Assembly (NCBI GenBank): GCA_964415045.1
Contig: CAYPZL010000200.1
Span: 1 to 9,631, forward strand
Direction: 5' to 3'
Source of the DNA: CAYPZL01 sp964415045
GTDB taxonomy: Bacteria > Planctomycetota > Phycisphaerae > Sedimentisphaerales > Anaerobacaceae
DNA: 9,631 bases
Made by a program: the position numbers and the translations under genes. This document shows, piece after piece, positions 6,659 to 9,631 of this stretch. The first letter of the stretch is position 1. Each line of letters starts with the position of its first letter. The notes under the pieces are model-generated. The model had not been told where the DNA came from. It did no database searches and worked only from the letters and a program-made list of their open reading frames with translations.

Positions 6659-6847
6659 ATGCAACAGCGGGATGGGAGACCATGAAACGATCCTTGGGGA
6701 ATGGGGGAGATCAAGGCCAAGCCAGGCGCGCTGCGTGCGGCCAAGGAGAAGGCCCGCCGGGAGCTTGCGTCCGCGCGGCAGAATCTGCGGCAAGTTATGA
6801 CCGTGCGTCAGGAAGCGGTGTTGGTTCTGAATGGATTGCTCGAATGA
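6659..6847 (+). pseudogene. small coiled-coil-like gene interrupted by one TGA
   Basis: ATG 6659 has an AGGAG SD (6646-6650) with an 8-nt gap. The frame reads MQQRDGRP, then TGA (6683-6685), then continues in the same frame to TGA 6845-6847. The continuation contains a basic/acidic helix EKARRELASARQNLRQVM and ends LVLNGLLE. TGA in place of TGG would give a 62-aa helical protein. A restart at ATG 6701 (48 aa) is possible but has no well-spaced SD. The segment at 6745-6773 matches 5618-5645 almost base for base and in frame, so the two small ORFs share ancestry there. It ends 13 nt before the convergent phosphatase gene. Function unknown. Confidence 0.45.
6745..6773 (+). repeat. copy 2 of a coding direct repeat (ARRELAxAR)
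   Basis: This is the partner of 5618-5645. The identical 16-base core AGGCCCGCCGGGAGCT is followed by TGCGTCCGCGCGG. The frame is the same in both copies, so shared protein ancestry or gene conversion is likelier than chance. Confidence 0.6.
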
Positions 6848-6860
6848 GGGCGGTGCGTGG

Positions 6861-7709
6861 TCAGGCGAGGGAGGCCAGGGGGATCGTGCGGGCGGCCAGT
6901 TCCTCGGCGGTGTAGGACTGCGCCAGGTCGAATTCGAGCAGGCAGCCGTGATTGTGGTCGGAGGCGAGGATGAGCAGGTTGTCTCCGGCCCGGCACCATC
7001 CCTTGGGCTGGGCCTGGTGGCCGAGGACGAATACGTCGGTGTCCAGGCGTTCGGCCATTCGGTTGAGTGTGTCCTGGCTGTGGCGTCGTCCCCAGGTCAG
7101 CAGATAGGCCGAGCCCGGCTTCTCGCAATCGCCGACCCGGAGTTCCCTGTCGAAGATGTCAGGATCGAAGGTCTCCACAAAGCGGTCCGCCGGTAGAGAA
7201 TGGGAGATCCAGATGCGATTGGGGCACTTGACGGCCAGCGGCTGCGAGAAGAGAAACTGTCGTATCGCCAGCTTGACATCGTCGCTGGTGTCCTGGAACT
7301 CGCGATCCAGGGCCGAACTCATCGCGCGGTTCATCTCCTTGCCGTTCTTCATGACGTCGCTGATGGTGATGCAGGCCGTGTCGTGGTTGCCCATCACCAG
7401 ATGGACGCGGTCGGGAAAGTCGAGCTTGAGGCGAATCACGTCAAGGAGCAACTGGTACGAGAGGCATCCTCCGGCGTGGTCTTCCGGGCCGCCGTGGATG
7501 ATTTCCTGCAAGACGAGGTGCCGGTCCGGATGGTCCGCGAGGCCGGCGTAGGCGACGATGCGCTCGTAGTTCCGTCGATGACCGTGAAGGTCGCCGCTGA
7601 CCACCAGAGATCCCTGGGCCGGGGGACAAATGAGATTGCCGCGGCGAAACCGGTCCGTCTGGTTGGCCTGGATCCCTTGAGTGAGAAGGTCAATGGTTGT
7701 TTGTGCCAT
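6861..7709 (-). CDS. calcineurin-like (PPP-type) metallophosphoesterase, likely Ser/Thr protein phosphatase
   Basis: The 282-aa soluble protein has the metallophosphatase metal ligands in order: GDLHGH (39-44, D40 and H42), VMGNHD (105-110), WISHSLP (167-173, H170) and VLGHQ (228-232, H231). The second motif, normally GDxxDRG, appears as LQEIIHGGPEDHAGG (67-81), so the usual bridging Asp is replaced or shifted; Glu69 might substitute. No signal peptide or membrane segment is present. ATG 7709 lies inside the kinase gene, a 20-nt overlap, with an AGG-type SD just upstream, so the two genes are translationally coupled. With the kinase beside it, removal of phosphate from Ser/Thr of shared substrates or of the kinase itself is the natural inference; small-molecule phosphoesters remain possible. 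Confidence 0.88.
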   Translation of the reverse strand: MAQTTIDLLTQGIQANQTDRFRRGNLICPPAQGSLVVSGDLHGHRRNYERIVAYAGLADHPDRHLVLQEIIHGGPEDHAGGCLSYQLLLDVIRLKLDFPDRVHLVMGNHDTACITISDVMKNGKEMNRAMSSALDREFQDTSDDVKLAIRQFLFSQPLAVKCPNRIWISHSLPADRFVETFDPDIFDRELRVGDCEKPGSAYLLTWGRRHSQDTLNRMAERLDTDVFVLGHQAQPKGWCRAGDNLLILASDHNHGCLLEFDLAQSYTAEELAARTIPLASLA

Positions 7710-8553
7710 TTCGACCTGTCTTGATCTTGCCCCCGAAAATGCTGTGGATCATCGAATCCAGTCTGGAGATGACCTGCGCCATATTGGGCGGGCGCTCAAC
7801 GGGGTCGTTCTTGACGCAATCCATGACGAGTTTCGAGATCCCGATCGGCAAACGTCTGCGAAGCTCGTGCGGAGCCGGGCACGTCGGAGGCTCGTACAGA
7901 CCGACGCCGTTCTTCTGCTTGGGTATCAGCGTCGGGACGTTTTTGCCGGTGAGCGCCCAGTACATGGTGGCGCCGAGATTGAAGATGTCGGTCTTGGGGC
8001 CCAGGGTCTTGCGTTTGACCTGCTCCGGAGCAATGTAGTCCGGCGTCCCCTGGATTCGTGACTTGACGGTCCCGATCCGGCAGCTCTGGCCCAGGTCGAT
8101 GATCCGGATCGAACCGCCCTTGTTGATCAGGATGTTGTTCGGCTTGATGTCACAGTGGACGAAGCCTTGCTGGTGCATGGCGTTGAGCCCGCTGGCGACC
8201 ATGCGGAAGACCAGCAGCACGTCTCCCAGGCTCAGAGTGGAACTGTCTTCCAGCGTTTTGCCGTCGAAGTATTCCATGGACAGAATCAGTTCCCTGAGCT
8301 TGAACATGCTGCGAAGCTTCTGGAGTTTGTAGCACTTGCGGATGTAGGGATGGTCGACTTTCTGAGCGACCTTGTATTCCATCTCGGTCTGCTCGAACGC
8401 GCGATAGTCCTCGGGCTTCTCATAGATGACCCGCTTCAGGGCGACCCGGGTGCCCTCTTCTTCGTCGGTCGCCAGGTAGATGGTGCTGCGCGCACCGTTG
8501 CCGATCCGCTTTATGATCGTGAATCCCCCGACGCTAAGAATATCTTTGCCCAT
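7690..8553 (-). CDS. soluble Ser/Thr protein kinase (Hanks type)
   Basis: The 287-aa protein is a bare kinase domain with no membrane helix, PASTA or other sensor part. Visible subdomains are the glycine loop IGNGARSTIY (17-26), catalytic Lys40 in VALKRV, hinge region MEYFDG (93-98), catalytic loop HCDIKPNN (133-140, D135, K137, N140), metal loop DLG (153-155) in place of DFG, APE (175-177) and the structural Asp D189 in KTDIFNLG. HCD instead of HRD makes it a non-RD kinase, which usually needs no activation-loop phosphate. The Cys/Arg-containing activation loop retains GTPDYIAPEQ (169-178). The start has a good promoter 28 nt upstream but only a weak SD. It is the first gene of a bicistron with the phosphatase, suggesting a matched kinase/phosphatase switch. 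Substrates are unknown. Confidence 0.93.
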   Translation of the reverse strand: MGKDILSVGGFTIIKRIGNGARSTIYLATDEEEGTRVALKRVIYEKPEDYRAFEQTEMEYKVAQKVDHPYIRKCYKLQKLRSMFKLRELILSMEYFDGKTLEDSSTLSLGDVLLVFRMVASGLNAMHQQGFVHCDIKPNNILINKGGSIRIIDLGQSCRIGTVKSRIQGTPDYIAPEQVKRKTLGPKTDIFNLGATMYWALTGKNVPTLIPKQKNGVGLYEPPTCPAPHELRRRLPIGISKLVMDCVKNDPVERPPNMAQVISRLDSMIHSIFGGKIKTGRNGTNNH

Positions 8554-8580
8554 GTTTTTACTGGTCTAAAGAAGCTTATG

Positions 8581-8608
8581 AATATATAACTCCTGCCAAA
8601 CTTATCAA
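8581..8608 (-). promoter_or_regulatory. promoter of the kinase/phosphatase operon
   Basis: On the minus strand, TTGATA (8608-8603) and TATATT (8586-8581) are separated by 16 bases; each matches the sigma70 consensus at five of six positions. Transcription would start near 8574, about 20 nt before the kinase ATG at 8553. Confidence 0.65.
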
Positions 8609-8811
8609 GATGCGCCTTGGCGAGCAAATGTTCCTGCAATTCTACGATCCGGCGTTCCGGCTCGTGCCGGCAAGGCAATCGTTTGCCCCTGCGTTACATC
8701 CGCCGCATCCGATAAAAATACGCAAATGCGGCAGTCTACCCTGAGTGCCGGTTGCTGTCCAGTGCTGCGTAGTTTTTTCTCTATCGGCACCATCGGCTTG
8801 GCAGATAAATC
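8609..8811. other. intergenic region between kinase promoter and tRNA promoter
   Basis: I see no gene in this stretch. It lies between two divergent promoters. One 7-bp inverted repeat is present, GCCGCAT (8702-8708) with ATGCGGC (8726-8732), around an A-rich 17-base loop. A short minus-strand ORF (8605-8793) lacks coding character. Confidence 0.5.
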
Positions 8812-8841
8812 TTGACAAGGGGTGGAGGTTGACGGTATCTT
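8812..8841 (+). promoter_or_regulatory. promoter upstream of tRNA-Asn
   Basis: TTGACA (8812-8817) is followed after 18 bases by TATCTT (8836-8841). The predicted start is near 8848, giving a leader of about 58 nt before the tRNA. A second TTGACG (8829-8834) overlaps the spacer without its own clear -10. Confidence 0.55.
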
Positions 8842-8860
8842 AGCCGACAGTAGTGTACGG

Positions 8861-8897
8861 AAGGCCTCGAGCCTCGGCTCGGGGGCTTCGCTTTTTT
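8861..8897 (+). terminator. intrinsic-terminator-like hairpin in the tRNA-Asn leader
   Basis: The arms 8861-8873 and 8876-8888 pair over 13 positions with one G/G mismatch and one G-U pair; the effective loop is CTCG. Three bases later comes a run of six T (8892-8897). The opposite strand has no T run after the stem, so it acts only on plus-strand transcription. It lies between the promoter at 8812-8841 and the tRNA at 8907, with no room for another promoter after it. Confidence 0.6.
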
Positions 8898-8906
8898 GGG
8901 TACGAT

Positions 8907-8982
8907 TCCCCGATAGCTCAATTGGTAGAGCGAGCGGCTGTTAACCGCTAGGTTGTAGGTGCGAGCCCTACTCGGGGAGCCA
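8907..8982 (+). tRNA. tRNA-Asn (anticodon GTT), CCA encoded
   Basis: The full cloverleaf can be drawn. The acceptor stem TCCCCGA (8907-8913) pairs with TCGGGGA (8972-8978); the discriminator is G8979 and CCA is encoded at 8980-8982. The D stem is GCTC/GAGC (8916-8919, 8928-8931). The anticodon stem AGCGG/CCGCT encloses loop CTGTTAA, with GTT at 8940-8942. The T stem GTAGG/CCTAC encloses loop TGCGAGC (8960-8966), in which G replaces the usual T at position 55. All stems pair fully. Confidence 0.97.
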
Positions 8983-8988
8983 GATTAA

Positions 8989-9017
8989 AACCACGAACCT
9001 CCCGAGGCTCGTTGGTT
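8989..9017 (+). repeat. imperfect hairpin in the tRNA-Asn trailer
   Basis: Bases 8989-9001 pair with 9004-9017 through 12 base pairs, with one bulged T and one A/C mismatch. There is no T run after it, so it is more likely a processing or stability element than a terminator. Its bases 9002-9011 are also the exact reverse complement of 8868-8877 in the leader hairpin. Confidence 0.45.
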
Positions 9018-9027
9018 AACGATAGAG

Positions 9028-9067
9028 TCAGGGGAAACGGGAGGTGAGAACCGACAGTTTCCCCTGA
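9028..9067. terminator. 11-bp perfect inverted repeat, possible terminator downstream of tRNA-Asn
   Basis: TCAGGGGAAAC (9028-9038) and GTTTCCCCTGA (9057-9067) are perfect reverse complements around an 18-base loop, followed by TTTGTT. The T tract is weak and the loop long, so it might instead be a protein site or a stable RNA stem. Confidence 0.4.
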
Positions 9068-9137
9068 TTTGTTAGAGGGTTACGACGAGGCTGACATGAT
9101 GATGGATTCTCCGGTTGGAGAAAAACTTTTCGGGCTT

Positions 9138-9242
9138 CAGGTGCAACACCGACGGTTGCGTCCGGGGTCCGAAAATGTCTTTTCCGGATTCTCCCGTTCT
9201 CCGTTTTTCATGTCGCCTTGTTTAACAGCCCGGTTGCACCTG
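9138..9242. repeat. 10-bp inverted repeat bracketing an 85-nt segment
   Basis: CAGGTGCAAC (9138-9147) and GTTGCACCTG (9233-9242) are perfect reverse complements, with G-U pairs possible at the base. The inner segment has a smaller hairpin around AAAATGTCTTTT (9172-9183). Confidence 0.5.
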
Positions 9243-9254
9243 GGCGCCCGAATT

Positions 9255-9271
9255 CCGGTTTTCATAACCGG
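9255..9271. promoter_or_regulatory. palindrome directly upstream of the MNT ribosome binding site
   Basis: CCGGTT (9255-9260) and AACCGG (9266-9271) form a perfect 6-bp dyad around TTCAT. It ends four bases before the GGGAGG SD (9275-9280) of the nucleotidyltransferase gene. It could be an operator or an RNA hairpin limiting translation. Confidence 0.4.
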
Positions 9272-9285
9272 CCAGGGAGGCGGAC

Positions 9286-9606
9286 ATGGGGATTGACGAA
9301 TCTTTGGTAGAAGAGATCGTCCGCCGGGTTCTCGCCGCCGCCGCCCCGGACAAGATCATCCTTTTCGGCTCGGCCGCCACGGGCGGGATGACCAGCGACA
9401 GCGACATCGATCTGCTCATTGTAGAACCGGACCCGGGCGACCGCCGCAAGAAAAGCGTGCAGATCGACGCGACGCTCAGCGGGCTGGGCCATCCTTTCGA
9501 CGTCATCGTGATTTCCACCGAGTGGTTCGAGGCCAGCAAGAACGTCATCGGCGGCATCGCGTACCCGGCCAACAAATACGGGAAGGTGATCTATGAGGCC
9601 GCCTGA
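9286..9606 (+). CDS. mntA: MNT-domain nucleotidyltransferase, antitoxin of a HEPN/MNT pair
   Basis: This 106-aa protein is a minimal pol-beta-fold nucleotidyltransferase. The signature G28-S29-x10-D40-x-D42 (GSAATGGMTSDSDID) is exact for the MntA type, and the third acidic residue is D72 in FDVIVIS. The domain fills the whole protein. In characterised HEPN/MNT systems the MNT protein transfers AMP to a Tyr near the HEPN RNase active site and silences it; that role is inferred here. GGGAGG (9275-9280) lies 5 nt before ATG 9286. The stop overlaps the start of the next gene by 14 nt, the compact arrangement normal for toxin-antitoxin operons. Confidence 0.9.
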   Translation: MGIDESLVEEIVRRVLAAAAPDKIILFGSAATGGMTSDSDIDLLIVEPDPGDRRKKSVQIDATLSGLGHPFDVIVISTEWFEASKNVIGGIAYPANKYGKVIYEAA

Positions 9607-9631
9607 GGAAGAAGTAATCCGCAAGATCGTC
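9593..9631 (+). CDS. start of a HEPN-domain protein (partial, runs off the window)
   Basis: ATG 9593 opens a frame through the window end: M-R-P-P-E-E-E-V-I-R-K-I-V. An AAGG SD (9583-9586) lies 6 nt upstream. The position directly after an MNT gene with overlap, and the MRPPEEE-type beginning, fit a HEPN toxin. The diagnostic R-x4-6-H site is outside the window, so the call rests mainly on context. Confidence 0.6.
   Translation, partial: MRPPEEEVIRKIV

Larger units (their letters stand above)
8983..9285. other. structured gene-free spacer between tRNA-Asn and the HEPN/MNT pair
   Basis: About 300 bases hold no supported gene. They contain four nested or successive inverted repeats (8989-9017, 9028-9067, 9138-9147 with 9233-9242, and 9255-9271). 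An ORF at 9069-9296 starting with TTG lacks an SD and protein-like composition. Confidence 0.5.

Noticed and set aside
4396..6685. UGA reassignment or selenocysteine as explanation for two interrupted small ORFs
   Set aside because: TGA ends several intact genes here (cyclase, kinase, MNT), and neither small ORF shows a selenoprotein-like context; simple decay is enough.
6682..6915. 77-aa plus-strand ORF from ATG 6682
   Set aside because: Its Gly/Arg/Ala/Ser-rich sequence is not protein-like; the overlapping frame at 6701-6847 has much better coding character, and the 3' part runs into the antisense phosphatase.
7200..7724. 174-aa plus-strand ORF
   Set aside because: It is antisense to the phosphatase, which has all its metal motifs; a GC-rich codon pattern opens the opposite frame.
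9069..9296. 75-aa plus-strand ORF before the MNT gene
   Set aside because: It starts with TTG without an SD, overlaps the MNT start, has no recognisable motif, and covers a region full of inverted repeats.

Overview
The window looks like a chromosomal segment of a GC-rich member of the Planctomycetota, probably a Phycisphaerae-like lineage. The evidence is two type IV-prepilin-like proteins starting with an FTLIE signal (one with a clear H-x9-DG C-terminal motif), a small soluble Ser/Thr kinase paired with a calcineurin-fold phosphatase, and good Shine-Dalgarno (SD) use. Assignment below phylum is inference from protein style only.

Layout. (1) 139-1769, plus strand: an extended -10 promoter drives a two-gene operon, a phospho-acceptor-less receiver-like protein followed, with an 8-nt overlap, by a diguanylate cyclase with intact GGDEF and I-site. 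(2) 1819-3820, minus strand: a membrane family-2 glycosyltransferase resembling ceramide glucosyltransferases, followed by an FG-GAP/PL11-like beta-propeller gene that lacks a normal 5' end. (3) 3821-4616: a divergent control region and a small secreted-looking ORF interrupted by one in-frame TGA. (4) 4617-6847, plus strand: a pseudopilin cluster: an intact H-x9-DG prepilin, a small helical ORF without an obvious start codon, a second prepilin whose C-terminal H-x9-DG part appears deleted with a frame change, and a small coiled-coil-like ORF with a premature TGA. (5) 6861-8608, minus strand: a kinase/phosphatase bicistron with a near-consensus promoter. (6) 8812-9285: a tRNA-Asn(GTT) locus with an intrinsic-terminator hairpin between its promoter and the tRNA, followed by several strong inverted repeats. 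(7) 9286 to the edge: an MNT nucleotidyltransferase and the first codons of a HEPN partner, i.e. a HEPN/MNT toxin-antitoxin pair running off the window.

Signalling (c-di-GMP, Ser/Thr phosphorylation) and surface features (glycosyltransferase, pseudopilins) lie side by side, but nothing in the sequence proves they work together. No clear new multi-gene system is visible. The most unusual structures are the tRNA-Asn leader terminator with its leader/trailer complementarity, and the series of decaying small genes around the pseudopilins.
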